A DNA stretch of 64,000 nucleotides, taken from NCBI GenBank assembly GCA_018222605.1, contig JAAEZZ010000011.1:62001-126000 (forward strand), read 5' to 3'. The position numbers and the translations under genes are program-made. Of the stretch, positions 23,155 through 32,624 are shown one piece after another. This DNA is from Alphaproteobacteria bacterium (GTDB lineage: Bacteria > Pseudomonadota > Alphaproteobacteria > Caulobacterales > Hyphomonadaceae). The notes below the pieces were generated by a model, which saw only the letters and a list, made by a program, of their open reading frames with translations, had not been told where the DNA came from and ran no database searches. Positions within the stretch are counted from its first letter, which is position 1. Every line of letters begins with the position of its first letter.

Positions 23155-23925
23155 ATGGGACTTATGAACAAGCACGTCGTTCTGGAGCGGCATTCCCTGC
23201 TCCTGACAATCTGCATACTCATCGTCGTGTCCATCGGCGGGATCATTCAGATGGTACCCCTGATGTACATGGACAACACGATCGAGCGTGTGGACGGAAT
23301 GCGGCCTTATACGCCGCTGGAGCTGGCTGGTCGTGACATCTATATTCGTGAAGGATGCTATGTCTGCCACAGCCAGATGGTCCGTCCACTACGTGATGAG
23401 GTGGAGCGGTATGGTCACTACTCTCTGGCTGCGGAGAGCATGTACGACCACCCCTTCCAGTGGGGTTCCAAGCGGACAGGTCCTGATCTGGCCCGCGTGG
23501 GTGGCAAGTATTCTGCCGAGTGGCAGGTTGACCACCTGAAGGACCCTCGCTCTGTGGTGCCGGAATCTGTCATGCCGCCTTATGCCTTCCTGGCTGATAA
23601 GACGCTGAAGTATGACGGCATCGAAGCTCGCCTGAGAACAGAGCGCCTGGTTGGTGTGCCGTACACCGATGAGATGATCGAGAATGCCAAGGCGCACCTT
23701 GTTGCCCAGGCCGACCCGGACAATCTTGGCTATGACGATGTTGATGGCCTGATCGAAGCCTACACTCAGGCATCCGGTCGTGAGGGCACTGTTGAAACCC
23801 GCGACTATGATGGGGATCCAGGCCGGATCACCGAAATGGACGCTCTTGTCGCTTACCTGCAGATGACTGGCACACTGGTGGATTTCTCCACCTATGAAGC
23901 CGGCGATCTGAAGAACCGTCGCTAA
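23155..23925 (+). CDS. ccoO: cbb3-type oxidase monohaem cytochrome c subunit
   Basis: A 256-residue membrane-anchored cytochrome c. One N-terminal membrane helix (about 14-36) is followed by a periplasmic domain with one haem-binding site Cys68-x-x-Cys71-His72 (CYVCH) and the typical [15 protein letters not shown] segment. The axial Met is probably in the [10 protein letters not shown] motif. It passes electrons from CcoP to CcoN. A GGAGCTG ribosome site lies in the 13-base gap after ccoN. Confidence 0.95.
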   Translation: MGLMNKHVVLERHSLLLTICILIVVSIGGIIQMVPLMYMDNTIERVDGMRPYTPLELAGRDIYIREGCYVCHSQMVRPLRDEVERYGHYSLAAESMYDHPFQWGSKRTGPDLARVGGKYSAEWQVDHLKDPRSVVPESVMPPYAFLADKTLKYDGIEARLRTERLVGVPYTDEMIENAKAHLVAQADPDNLGYDDVDGLIEAYTQASGREGTVETRDYDGDPGRITEMDALVAYLQMTGTLVDFSTYEAGDLKNRR

Positions 23926-23936
23926 GGAGATTTGCC

Positions 23937-24098
23937 ATGTATGAGATGCTCTCGAGTTTCGCTCAAACAGGCGGCATGATCTACTTTGTGCTGCTGTTTG
24001 CAGGTGTTCTAGCCTACGCCCTGTGGCCGCGTAATCAGGAGAAATTTGACGCTGCGGCCCGGATGCCCCTTTCCGACAAGGAACCTAACGATGACTGA
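23937..24098 (+). CDS. ccoQ: cbb3-type oxidase small subunit CcoQ
   Basis: A 53-residue single-helix protein: short N-terminus, one membrane helix (about 14-31) ending in the typical YALWPRNQEKFD segment, then a polar tail. In this family it stabilises the oxidase complex. An AAGGAG ribosome site precedes ATG 23937. Its last 8 bases overlap the start of ccoP. Confidence 0.93.
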   Translation: MYEMLSSFAQTGGMIYFVLLFAGVLAYALWPRNQEKFDAAARMPLSDKEPNDD

Positions 24099-24975
24099 TC
24101 AAAACAAAGACATCGACACCCATAGTGGCACTGAAACCACCGGCCACTCCTGGGATGGGATCAAGGAGCTGAATACGCCCTTGCCTCGCTGGTGGCTGAT
24201 CGTCTGGTATGCTACGATTGTGTGGGCCATCATTTACATGATCATGATGCCCGCCATTCCGGCTCTTCCAGGCATGGGCACCAACACGCCGGGCCTGCGT
24301 AACCAGTCCGACCGTGACAATGTTGCGGTGGCGGTACAGGAGCTTCGCCAGAAGCGGGCTGACAGTTCTGCCATCCTTCTGGGCGCTAGCCTGGAGCAGA
24401 TCGAAACTGACCGTGAACTGCAGCAGTTTGCCCTTGCCATGGGTGACAGTGTGTTCGGCGATAACTGCGCCACGTGCCATGGCTCTGGTGGCCGGGGTGC
24501 CAAGGGCTACCCGGCCCTCGCAGACGATGTCTGGCTGTGGGACGGAACGCTCGATGGTATTCAGTACACGATCACACACGGTATTCGTGACCCCGAGAAT
24601 CTGGATACCCGCTTCTCCATGATGCCGCGTTTCGGTCGTGACGGTCTTCTGGAAGCAGGCCAGATTGATGATCTGGTCGAGTATGTTGTGGATTTGTCTG
24701 GCCGTGAGGCCGATGGGGCCGCAGTTCAGCGTGCTGCGCCGATCTTTGTCCAGCAATGTGCAACTTGCCATGGTGAAGACGGTAAGGGCACGCGCGATGT
24801 CGGTGCTCCGAATCTGACCGATGCCGACTGGCTGTATGGCGGTAATCGCGAAGATATCTACAACACGATTTACAACGCCCGTAATTCTCACATGCCAGCC
24901 TGGGAGGGCCGTCTTGACGATGCCTCCATCAAGGCCCTGGCAGTCTATGTCCACTCTCTGGGTGGCGGAGAATAG
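24091..24975 (+). CDS. ccoP: cbb3-type oxidase dihaem cytochrome c subunit
   Basis: A 294-residue subunit with the CcoP N-terminal signature WDGIKELNTPLPRWW, one membrane helix (about 36-56) and two periplasmic class I cytochrome c domains. Haem sites are Cys126-x-x-Cys-His130 and Cys223-x-x-Cys-His227, both CATCHG. It accepts electrons from soluble cytochrome c or the bc1 complex. ATG 24091 overlaps ccoQ by 8 bases; an upstream in-frame start at 24046 lies within ccoQ and is not used in the family. Confidence 0.95.
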   Translation: MTDQNKDIDTHSGTETTGHSWDGIKELNTPLPRWWLIVWYATIVWAIIYMIMMPAIPALPGMGTNTPGLRNQSDRDNVAVAVQELRQKRADSSAILLGASLEQIETDRELQQFALAMGDSVFGDNCATCHGSGGRGAKGYPALADDVWLWDGTLDGIQYTITHGIRDPENLDTRFSMMPRFGRDGLLEAGQIDDLVEYVVDLSGREADGAAVQRAAPIFVQQCATCHGEDGKGTRDVGAPNLTDADWLYGGNREDIYNTIYNARNSHMPAWEGRLDDASIKALAVYVHSLGGGE

Positions 24976-24984
24976 AGAAGTAAA

Positions 24985-26454
24985 ATGGTTGAACTTATAG
25001 GTCCCCATAACAAGACCTCGAAAGAGGGGGCGCCGGCACCGGTGCCCCCTCAACACGAAGATCTTTATGCCAAGCGGCGTCAGATTTATCCAAAACTGGC
25101 GCACGGCAAGTTCCGGACGATCAAATGGATCGTCATGGCACTGACCTTGGGGGCCTATTACATTGTGCCCTGGATTCGCTGGGACAGGGGAGAAGGTATC
25201 CCTGATCAGGCGGTTCTTGCGGATTTTGCCGGAGAGAAGTTCTATTTCTTCTGGATCCAGATCTGGCCTCAGGAGGCCTATTATATCGCAGGATTGCTTA
25301 TCCTCGCGGCTCTGTTTCTGTTTCTTGTAACGTCCCTGTTCGGACGGGTCTGGTGCGGATACACCTGTCCGCAGACCGTCTGGACAGATCTTTACATCTG
25401 GGTTGAGCGCGCCTTTGAGGGCGACCGCGCCGCCCGCATGAGGCTCGACAAGGCTCCCTGGAGTTTCAACAAGGTCTGGCGCAAGCTGGGCAAGCACATT
25501 GTCTGGCTGATCATAGCCTTCTGGACGGGCGGTGCCTTCATTCTCTACTGGCATGACGCGCCAACCGTCGCTAAGGGCTGGTTCACAGGCGAAGCGCCGC
25601 TGTCTGCTTATTGGTTTGCCGGCATCCTGACCATGACGACTTATTTTTTGGCCGGCATGATGCGCGAGCAGGTTTGTACCTATATGTGCCCGTGGCCGCG
25701 TATTCAGGGAGCCCTGACGGATGAGGACGCCCTGAACGTCACCTATCGCTATGACCGCGGTGAACCACGCGGTCCGAAGCGCAAGGACCAGGACTGGGAA
25801 GGCCGCGGTGACTGTATTGACTGCAATCAGTGTGTGCAGGTCTGCCCGATGGGCATTGATATTCGCGACGGGTCGCAGCTGGAATGCATCCACTGTGCGC
25901 TTTGTATTGATGCCTGCGATGAAATGATGGTGCGTGTCGGCCGGCCTAAGGGTCTGATTGCATATGACACCGATAATGCCGTGGCTGCACGCGTAGAGGG
26001 GCGCAAGCCGCCCAAGTGGCATCCGTTCCGCATACGCACGCTTCTGTACGCCGCCTTGATGGCTGCAATCGGTGGCATCATGCTGTTTGGCCTGATGACG
26101 AAATCCACTTTCGAAGTGAATGTCCTGAAAGACCGGTCTCCACCCTTTATACGCCTGTCTTCCGGTGACTATCGCAATGGCTATGCTCTGAAGCTGGTCA
26201 ACAAGGACACGACGGCGCGGACTCTGACGTTGAAAGTCTCAGGCATTGAAGGCGCGACAGTCTCCGTGATTGGTATGGAAGAGGATACCGATGGTGAGTT
26301 TGAGCTTCCTGTGGATGCTTATGGTGTGGACCGCTATCGACTTCTAGTCACGGCCCCCGCAGGAGAGGCTCGCCGGACTCTCATATTCGAGACAACAGAC
26401 CCCGAAACTGGCGAAACAACGCGCGATAGCGTACCCTTCCAGGGAGAGAAGTAA
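24985..26454 (+). CDS. ccoG: Cytochrome oxidase accessory protein CcoG (FixG/RdxA)
   Basis: A 489-residue membrane protein that reduces copper for cbb3 assembly. Membrane helices lie near residues 45-65, 95-115, 165-190, 205-230 and 345-365. The GYTCPQTVWTD segment and the CTYMCPW motif carry conserved Cys. A ferredoxin-like domain has two 4Fe-4S motifs, CIDCNQCVQVCP starting at Cys277 and CIHCALCIDAC shortly after. The C-terminal periplasmic domain (370-489) is immunoglobulin-like. The stop overlaps the ccoH start by one base. Confidence 0.94.
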   Translation: MVELIGPHNKTSKEGAPAPVPPQHEDLYAKRRQIYPKLAHGKFRTIKWIVMALTLGAYYIVPWIRWDRGEGIPDQAVLADFAGEKFYFFWIQIWPQEAYYIAGLLILAALFLFLVTSLFGRVWCGYTCPQTVWTDLYIWVERAFEGDRAARMRLDKAPWSFNKVWRKLGKHIVWLIIAFWTGGAFILYWHDAPTVAKGWFTGEAPLSAYWFAGILTMTTYFLAGMMREQVCTYMCPWPRIQGALTDEDALNVTYRYDRGEPRGPKRKDQDWEGRGDCIDCNQCVQVCPMGIDIRDGSQLECIHCALCIDACDEMMVRVGRPKGLIAYDTDNAVAARVEGRKPPKWHPFRIRTLLYAALMAAIGGIMLFGLMTKSTFEVNVLKDRSPPFIRLSSGDYRNGYALKLVNKDTTARTLTLKVSGIEGATVSVIGMEEDTDGEFELPVDAYGVDRYRLLVTAPAGEARRTLIFETTDPETGETTRDSVPFQGEK

Positions 26455-26966
26455 TGAGTGTTCAGGACATGACTGCCAACGAGCCATCTTCCGGAAAGCG
26501 TCTGAAAGGGCGCCACGTATTGATGTACTTCATGGGCTTTTTTGGGCTCATGTTCGTCGTGAACGGGATTTTCCTGGAAAAGGCGATCACGTCATTTCCA
26601 GGCGAGGACGTTGAAAAATCCTATCTTCAGGGGCTCAACTACAACTCCACCCTGGCTGCGCGCCAGGCGCAGAGCGAACTGGGCTGGCAGGCGCAAGCGG
26701 GCCTTGAGGATGGCATTGTCCGTTTCCACCTCGAAGATGCAAAAGGGAACAAGCTCAGCGCCATGCATGTAAGTGCTGTTCTCAAGCACGCCGCCAATGC
26801 CACGCTAGATACGCCGCTGGTGATGGCCGCGATCGGCGATGGAGACTATACGGCCACTCTTCCTGTCGGCCTTCCGGCGGGCAAATGGACGCTGCAGACA
26901 AGCGTGCAATCTGACGCTGAGGAAGATGTCCTGTTCACTGCGAGCAAAACGCTGCTGATAAGATGA
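26454..26966 (+). CDS. ccoH: cbb3 oxidase assembly protein CcoH (FixH)
   Basis: A 170-residue protein with one membrane helix (about 21-42) and a periplasmic domain. The YNSTLAARQAQSELGWQA segment is a FixH hallmark. CcoH joins the assembling oxidase and is needed for stability. Its stop overlaps the ccoI start (ATGA). Confidence 0.92.
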   Translation: MSVQDMTANEPSSGKRLKGRHVLMYFMGFFGLMFVVNGIFLEKAITSFPGEDVEKSYLQGLNYNSTLAARQAQSELGWQAQAGLEDGIVRFHLEDAKGNKLSAMHVSAVLKHAANATLDTPLVMAAIGDGDYTATLPVGLPAGKWTLQTSVQSDAEEDVLFTASKTLLIR

Positions 26967-29179
26967 GTATGATGGCTGACACTGTGGAGAGGGGGTGCCC
27001 GTCGGGGCTTGCGCCACCGGCGGAAGATCGTGCGAGTGACTTTTCCGCCTTTGTCCGTGAAGCGGGCAAGGAAAAGGCCCTGTCCCTGTCTGTGCGCGGA
27101 GCAAAATGCGGCGGGTGCCTTTCCAAGATCGAGGGCGCGCTTCAGGCATTGCCGGGGGTCACCACGGCGCGGATGAATCTCTCCACAGGCGCCACGGATG
27201 TTCGCTGGACCGGATCGCTCGACCCTAACCGGGTTGCGCAAACCATACGCGATCTTGGCTATGGTGTGTCTGCGCGGGTGGAAGTAAATGATGCAGACTT
27301 GCACAAGGCGGAAGAGCGCAAGCTGCTGATCGCCATGGGTGTTGCCGGCTTTGCAGCCGCGAACATAATGTTGCTATCTGTGTCTGTCTGGGGCGGACAT
27401 GGCGAAATGGGTGAGGCGACCCGGCGTGGTCTGCATGCCATTTCAGGTCTGATTGCCTTGCCGGCGGTTATCTTTTCCGGAAGACACTTCTTTGGCTCTG
27501 CCTGGTCTGTCCTGCGCAAGGGCAAGGCCAATATGGATGTGCCGATCTCTCTTGCGGTCATCCTTGCCTTCTCTGTGAGCGTGTGGGCGACGATCAAAGG
27601 GGCTGAGCACGCTTATTTTGATGCGTGCGTCATGTTGCTTTTCTTCCTGCTCATTGGGCGGTTCCTTGATGCCCGCTTGCGCCGCCGTGCCTATTCGGCA
27701 GCCTTGGATCTGGCCTCATTTCAAAACCGCTCCGTCAACCGCCTGTCTTGCAGTGGCGAGGTGAATGCTGTCCGGGCTGCGGAGGTTGTCGCGGGCGACC
27801 GGTTGCTGCTTGCCGCAGGCGAACGCGCCGTTGTGGACATGACCATTCTGGACGGCGTCAGCGAAGTTGATGAGAGCCTCGTGACCGGCGAAAGCCTGCC
27901 ACGCCTCGCAAGTGCTGGCAGCAAGCTGTTTGCGGGCTCCGTAAATCTCGGCGCACCCCTGACGGGGCAGGCGTTGGCTGGCACGGAGGATTCCCTCCTG
28001 TCAGATATCGCACGTATGATGGAAGCAGGCGAGCAGCGTCGTAGCGGATATCGCAAGATCGCTGACCGCGCCGTCAGCCTTTATGTGCCCTTTGTGCATA
28101 CGACAGCTGTGCTGGCCTTCTTGGGCTGGCTGATGCTGGGCGCTGGCGTTGAGCACGCAATCATGATTGCAGTGACGACACTGATCATTACCTGCCCATG
28201 CGCCTTGGCTCTTGCTGCTCCCGTAGCGCAGGTGGTCGCCTCTGGCCGCTTGTTCCGAAAGGGTATCTTTCTCAAATCGGGGGACGCGCTGGAGCGTCTT
28301 TCGGAAATTGACCACATCGTTTTTGACAAGACGGGCACGCTGACACTGGGTGAACCTGAATTGATGAATGCTGACCGTGTTCCTGCAGGCGCGCTGACCA
28401 TGGCCGCGTCTCTGGCTCGTGCGAGCCGCCACCCGCTCTCCCGTGCCCTGGTCTCTGCGGCCGGGCCGGGCCAGATGGCTACCAATGTGAGGGAGCAGCC
28501 GGGGCTTGGTCTTGAGGCTGAGATTGATGGCAAAGTTTGCCGGCTTGGCTCCGCAGACTGGACCGGAGCACCGCAGGATGCTGCCAAGGGCCCGGTTCTC
28601 TGGTTCGCCTGCGGAGATGAAACGCCTGTTCGGTTTGACTTTCACGATGTCGCTCAGGCCGGTACGCGCAGGACGGTCGAGACGCTTCAGGCGGAGGGCT
28701 ACGAACTGGAGGTTCTGTCCGGCGACCGAGAAGAAGCGGTCGCGGCAGTTTCCCGTGATGTGGGTATCAACCACTGGACCGCCTCTGCATCACCAACCGT
28801 GAAAGTGAAGCGCCTCGAAGCGCTTCGTGCGGAGGGGCATAATGTCCTGATGGTCGGAGATGGTCTGAACGATGCCGGCGCGCTATCCTTGGCTCATGCG
28901 GCACTTGCACCTGGCGCGGCCATGGATATCAGCCAGTCTGCCAGTGATGCGGTATATAGTGGCGGTCCGGAAAAAGTGCCCTTCATCCTGGAGACGGCCA
29001 AGCGCGCGCAGAACATAACGCGGCAGAATTTCGCGTTGGCTGCCATCTACAATGTCATCGCCGTGCCGATTGCTGTTACCGGCCATGTAACGCCGCTTGT
29101 CGCCGCTATTGCGATGTCCGCGTCGTCACTTATCGTGACCCTGAATGCGCTGCGCATTGAAGCTGGAGGACATAGCTGA
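26963..29179 (+). CDS. ccoI: Copper-exporting P1B ATPase for cbb3 assembly (CcoI/FixI)
   Basis: A 738-residue P-type ATPase that exports copper from the cytoplasm for insertion into CcoN. An N-terminal heavy-metal domain has Cys49-x-x-Cys52 (KCGGC). Eight membrane helices include the CPC metal site at Cys411-Pro-Cys413. The actuator domain has TGES, the phosphorylated Asp455 is in DKTGTLT and the hinge motif GDGLND follows near 635. The order ccoG-ccoH-ccoI-ccoS assigns it to CcoI rather than the cytoplasmic copper detoxification pump CopA. Confidence 0.95.
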   Translation: MSMMADTVERGCPSGLAPPAEDRASDFSAFVREAGKEKALSLSVRGAKCGGCLSKIEGALQALPGVTTARMNLSTGATDVRWTGSLDPNRVAQTIRDLGYGVSARVEVNDADLHKAEERKLLIAMGVAGFAAANIMLLSVSVWGGHGEMGEATRRGLHAISGLIALPAVIFSGRHFFGSAWSVLRKGKANMDVPISLAVILAFSVSVWATIKGAEHAYFDACVMLLFFLLIGRFLDARLRRRAYSAALDLASFQNRSVNRLSCSGEVNAVRAAEVVAGDRLLLAAGERAVVDMTILDGVSEVDESLVTGESLPRLASAGSKLFAGSVNLGAPLTGQALAGTEDSLLSDIARMMEAGEQRRSGYRKIADRAVSLYVPFVHTTAVLAFLGWLMLGAGVEHAIMIAVTTLIITCPCALALAAPVAQVVASGRLFRKGIFLKSGDALERLSEIDHIVFDKTGTLTLGEPELMNADRVPAGALTMAASLARASRHPLSRALVSAAGPGQMATNVREQPGLGLEAEIDGKVCRLGSADWTGAPQDAAKGPVLWFACGDETPVRFDFHDVAQAGTRRTVETLQAEGYELEVLSGDREEAVAAVSRDVGINHWTASASPTVKVKRLEALRAEGHNVLMVGDGLNDAGALSLAHAALAPGAAMDISQSASDAVYSGGPEKVPFILETAKRAQNITRQNFALAAIYNVIAVPIAVTGHVTPLVAAIAMSASSLIVTLNALRIEAGGHS

Positions 29180-29328
29180 TGGAAATCATTATCTATCTGA
29201 TTCCGGTCGCGCTATGCCTTGGTGCTGCTGGCCTCGCGGCTTTTATCTGGTCGGTCAATTCCGGTCAGTATGAAGACCTCGACGGCGCGTCCTATCGCAT
29301 TCTTGAAGACGAAGACAAACCGCTCTGA
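29179..29328 (+). CDS. ccoS: cbb3 oxidase maturation protein CcoS
   Basis: A 49-residue single-helix protein: helix at about 4-25, then the family signature SGQYEDLDGASYRILEDED. CcoS is needed for cofactor insertion into the cbb3 oxidase. It overlaps the ccoI stop by one base (TGATG) and is the last gene of the ccoGHIS unit. It converges on motE with 23 bases between; no terminator hairpin is obvious there. Confidence 0.93.
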   Translation: MEIIIYLIPVALCLGAAGLAAFIWSVNSGQYEDLDGASYRILEDEDKPL

Positions 29329-29351
29329 ATCCAGGCTGATGAGCTGGAGGC

Positions 29352-29963
29352 CTAAGGATTGACCAAGGCTTCACGGACATCCTTATTCTGGGACGCCAGT
29401 TTGACACTGACAATATATGCCTTGTCGCTCTGCATGTTAGCCATGATCAGGCCAGCCTGATCGCTGGGGATGAGACGTAGGAAGCCCGCGGCAAAGCCGG
29501 GATCCATCTGATTGAAGATGCCTGCGGCCTGGTCAGGTTTCATCGCCCCATACATCTGGGCCAAATGCTGGATGTCCTGATTGGCTGTTTCAGACATTTT
29601 CTGCCATCTCTGGTCCAGCTCGACCTGAATGGCCTTGAGGTCTTCTGCTTGCTGATCCAGCTCCAGCTTTCGGTTCTGGATCTGGATTTCTTCGTCCCGA
29701 AGATCCGCAATACGTTGTTCGATGTTCTTCTGGTCCTGTTCCAGGGCCTCCGCCATGTCTCCGCTGAAGCAGATGTTTCGGACCCGGTCTGATGAATCCA
29801 CATCAAAGGCCGTAGGCAGAGCGGTCGGCGCCAGACTGGCTTGTGGCTTGTCATCTTCCGTGGTCGCAAAAGCCTGCGGCAACCAGCGTGTTCCGCCAGC
29901 GACCGTGAAGAGTATGCCGATTGTGAGCAAGACGTTGGTGCGTCCGTTACCGTTTTTGCCCAT
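29352..29963 (-). CDS. motE: MotE-like flagellar motor protein (MgtE-N fold)
   Basis: About 203 residues: signal/anchor helix near the N-terminus (about 11-28), a coiled-coil middle (85-145, repeated Glu-Gln-Leu) and a C-terminal MgtE-N-like domain containing YGAMKPDQAAGIFNQMDP and IMANMQSDKA. This is the architecture of MotE, described in rhizobia as a periplasmic chaperone for motor components. Start 29963 gives a 17-base overlap with the upstream gene and has a GAGGG ribosome site. Last gene of the fliL-DUF6468-motE unit. Confidence 0.82.
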   Translation of the reverse strand: MGKNGNGRTNVLLTIGILFTVAGGTRWLPQAFATTEDDKPQASLAPTALPTAFDVDSSDRVRNICFSGDMAEALEQDQKNIEQRIADLRDEEIQIQNRKLELDQQAEDLKAIQVELDQRWQKMSETANQDIQHLAQMYGAMKPDQAAGIFNQMDPGFAAGFLRLIPSDQAGLIMANMQSDKAYIVSVKLASQNKDVREALVNP

Positions 29964-30465
29964 AGCCCTCATAAGCCTTTTTCTGGATGCCCTGTTCCTC
30001 ATCATCGAAGAGGAATTCCGAGCTGTTGAAATTGGAAGCCGCGCGCCCGGCAACTGCTTCAAGCCGCTCAATGAGTTGTTTGATTTCCGTGATCCGGCTA
30101 CCGGATTGGGTGACTGCATCGCGCATGGCCTTGCGAAGATCTGCTTCTGCAGCCTGATAGCGGCGTGACGTTTCAGCCTCTTTCACCTCAATTGCATCCT
30201 TGAGCTCTGAAAGGCTTTTCGCGGCTTCAGCCGATTCCTGTAGCAGGGCGGTGAGCCGCATGGCGATCTCGTTGGCTTGGGCCTGCGTCTCGTTACGGGC
30301 CGATGAGACCGCTGCGACCGATTCCGACATTGCGCGAATCGTTGCTCCGAGACCATTGCGCGTATTCTGCAGCGCCTTCAGCCGACGGCTGAGTATGGCG
30401 CAATAAATACAGGCTGCGAATGAGACCAGGAAAAGCGCGATATCTGAGGGCTGGAAAGGCATCAT
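29947..30465 (-). CDS. DUF6468-type flagellar-locus coiled-coil protein
   Basis: A 172-residue protein with one N-terminal membrane helix (about 8-26) and a long coiled-coil cytoplasmic region (30-145) with many Ala, Glu and Arg heptads. Between fliL and motE, alphaproteobacteria commonly have a DUF6468 protein of this form; I assign it by shape and position. Function unknown. It starts one base after the fliL stop, with two consecutive ATG codons. Confidence 0.6.
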   Translation of the reverse strand: MMPFQPSDIALFLVSFAACIYCAILSRRLKALQNTRNGLGATIRAMSESVAAVSSARNETQAQANEIAMRLTALLQESAEAAKSLSELKDAIEVKEAETSRRYQAAEADLRKAMRDAVTQSGSRITEIKQLIERLEAVAGRAASNFNSSEFLFDDEEQGIQKKAYEGYGQKR

Positions 30466-30466
30466 C

Positions 30467-30967
30467 TTACCGTAACAGGAATTCGGTTATCAGCACGCCT
30501 TGGGAGGCGTCTGGGCCCAACACGATTTCGGATCTTCGGGAGAGTTGTTCCCTCATCTTTGGGTAGAAGTCTGCGGATTCGAATTCGGAGAGTTGAAGGG
30601 CTCTCAAATATCCTACGAATGCATCAACCAGCATGGGTTCAGCTTTCTTCACCACGTTAAGGTGATCCTTGTCCGAGATCACGGACATCTTGATCTTGAC
30701 GTAGCGTGTTGCAGGCTCATTCCCGATCGTGACGAGTATATCCTGCAACTCCACATAGACATGATCTTCCAATGCCAAAGGAGTATCATCCGCAGCTTCA
30801 GTGGAGTCGGCTTCACACGCAAGGGCGACAGGGCTGGCGCTCGGCGACAGAAAGAAAACTGCAGCAAATCCACCTATCGCGCAGGTAACAGCCAGGACGA
30901 TGAGTTGTATCAGCCCACCCCCCGACGAGCCCTTGTCAGGGGTGGTCGTCTCCGAATCAGAAGCCAA
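30467..30967 (-). CDS. fliL: Flagellar basal body-associated protein FliL (copy 1)
   Basis: About 166 residues: cytoplasmic N-terminal segment, one membrane helix (about 18-40) and a periplasmic stomatin-like FliL domain with the typical YVELQDILVTIGN strand and RYVKIKMSV. FliL surrounds the stator and supports torque. The TTG start at 30967 is chosen because GCGAGGG lies 6 bases upstream; a further TTG at 31000 is less likely. It is divergent from fliF. A second FliL-like gene lies at 47580-48110. Confidence 0.88.
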   Translation of the reverse strand: MASDSETTTPDKGSSGGGLIQLIVLAVTCAIGGFAAVFFLSPSASPVALACEADSTEAADDTPLALEDHVYVELQDILVTIGNEPATRYVKIKMSVISDKDHLNVVKKAEPMLVDAFVGYLRALQLSEFESADFYPKMREQLSRRSEIVLGPDASQGVLITEFLLR

Positions 30968-31097
30968 AATTAACCCTCGCCCAAAAGAATTTGCACTCAA
31001 TCGTGAATATTAATTTCTGGGTAAAGGAAGCGTTAACAATTTCACGGAAAATCTTAACTAATAGGGTAGGTGGGTCCGGACCGGGGTTTTTCGTCGT

Positions 31098-32624
31098 ATG
31101 AAGCTGTTGGAAACACTTAAGGCGCTTTCCATGGCGCAGAAGCTTGCGTTGGCCGGCGCAGTCGCAGGTGTTGTCCTAGCGATGACTATGCTCGTTCAGG
31201 GTGCAGTGAAGCAGCCTATGGCGCTTTTGTATTCGGGTCTTGATCCGATGCACACCGGAGAGGTGATAGAAGAGCTCGAGAAACGCGGCGTGGAATACGA
31301 ACTTCGTGGTGAGGCGATTTTTATTCCCCAGTCAGAGCGTGACTCTGTGCGTTTTTCCCTCGCCAAGGACGGTCTTCCACAGCAATCCGTGCGCGGATAT
31401 GAGCTGCTGGACGATGTGAACGGGTTTTCTGTTACATCGGAAATGTACAATGCAGCGTACTGGCGGGCCAAGGAGGGTGAACTTACCCGCACAATTCTGG
31501 CCATTCCCGGTGTTGGCTCAGCACGGGTTCACATCGGAACCAGTCTCCGGTCTGGATTTTCCCGCTCCGGCCCACCGCAGACAGCCTCTGTCACGCTGGT
31601 CTCAAGTGGACAGCTAAGCGCAAGCCAAGCTGAAGCCATTCAGTATCTGGTTGCTCTCGCTGTGTCTGGCCTTGATCCAAAGGATGTTGCGGTCATTGAC
31701 CCAAAGCGCGGACTGCTGGCAGGGCCTAATGTCGACAAGATGGAAGAGCCAGGTCTCGTTGCTGAAGGCCAATCCGGTCTTCTGGAGCAGAAAATCATGC
31801 GCCTTCTGGAGGCGCGTGTCGGTCCGGGCAATGCCAGAGTTTCGGTGACAGTCGATGTAAACCGTCAGCGCCAGCATGTTTCTGAAGTTGTGTATGACCC
31901 CAACTCTCGTGTCGTGCGTAACCGGACGAGCAATGATGTCAGCGAGTCCAGCGGTGGCGGTGGCAGCGGCGTCACTGTGGCGAGCAATTTGCCTCAAGGC
32001 GCAGGCGGGCAGGGCGGTAGTTCTTCCAGCACTGTGCGCAACTCTACTGAGAGTGTCGTCTATGACATCAATGAGACGCGCAAGGAGACAGAAACCTTGC
32101 CGGGCGAAATTGAACGCATCTCGGTCGCTGTGTTGCTGAACGAGCAAGTGCTCGGTATCGAGGAAGGTTCGCCGGATGCGGCAGCCATGACACGCAGTCT
32201 CGTGTCTGATTTTGAACAATTGATCTTGTCGGGCGCAGGCCTGAATGCAGACCGTGGCGACTCCCTGACCGTTGAGTTGATGCCATTCCAGGAAGTGGAA
32301 GTCGCGGAGATGACGCCGGCGCCCAGTCTGGTGGAGCGCCTGACAGAAAGATATTTCTGGTCCGGATTGCAGGCAGTCCTTTTGGGCCTGGTCGTGATTG
32401 TACTGGCTTTTGGTGTGCTGCGGCCCTTGCTGTCCCAACGATCCAAGACCACAGCTGGGTCAGACCTTGCGCTAACTGGTAATTACGCAAATGGAGAACT
32501 GACCGCGGAAACACCTGACCCTCTGGATTATCTGAGAACATACACACGAGATCGGCAGGACGAGACGGCCAACCTGCTGCAGGAATGGCTGAATGAAGAC
32601 CGGAAGGCCCTGTTGAATGAGTGA
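31098..32624 (+). CDS. fliF: Flagellar MS-ring protein FliF
   Basis: A 508-residue MS-ring protein. Membrane helix 1 is near 17-37, the ring-building YscJ-type motif is at 45-200 (ALLYSGLD, ARVHI), a Gly/Ser-rich loop at 285-320 and the second helix near 427-448. The C-terminal cytoplasmic tail (485-508) should bind FliG. First gene of a fliF-fliH-fliN-fliP-fliG run with 8-17 base overlaps. The 130 bases before it are A/T-rich with several TTAA words that could be CtrA half-sites. Confidence 0.95.
   Translation: MKLLETLKALSMAQKLALAGAVAGVVLAMTMLVQGAVKQPMALLYSGLDPMHTGEVIEELEKRGVEYELRGEAIFIPQSERDSVRFSLAKDGLPQQSVRGYELLDDVNGFSVTSEMYNAAYWRAKEGELTRTILAIPGVGSARVHIGTSLRSGFSRSGPPQTASVTLVSSGQLSASQAEAIQYLVALAVSGLDPKDVAVIDPKRGLLAGPNVDKMEEPGLVAEGQSGLLEQKIMRLLEARVGPGNARVSVTVDVNRQRQHVSEVVYDPNSRVVRNRTSNDVSESSGGGGSGVTVASNLPQGAGGQGGSSSSTVRNSTESVVYDINETRKETETLPGEIERISVAVLLNEQVLGIEEGSPDAAAMTRSLVSDFEQLILSGAGLNADRGDSLTVELMPFQEVEVAEMTPAPSLVERLTERYFWSGLQAVLLGLVVIVLAFGVLRPLLSQRSKTTAGSDLALTGNYANGELTAETPDPLDYLRTYTRDRQDETANLLQEWLNEDRKALLNE

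Noticed and set aside
24085-26022. A 645-codon open frame on the minus strand across ccoP, ccoG and the gap between them.
   Set aside because: It is the antisense shadow of genes with strong family signatures. It has no ribosome site, and its translation shows no recognisable domain.
31001-31097. TTAA-rich stretch before fliF as a CtrA binding site.
   Set aside because: The spacing does not give a clean TTAA-N7-TTAA site; single TTAA words are frequent in such A/T-rich gaps. Not listed as a feature.
31614-32438. A 274-codon minus-strand frame opposite fliF.
   Set aside because: Shadow of the fliF coding sequence; translation is low-complexity and resembles no family.
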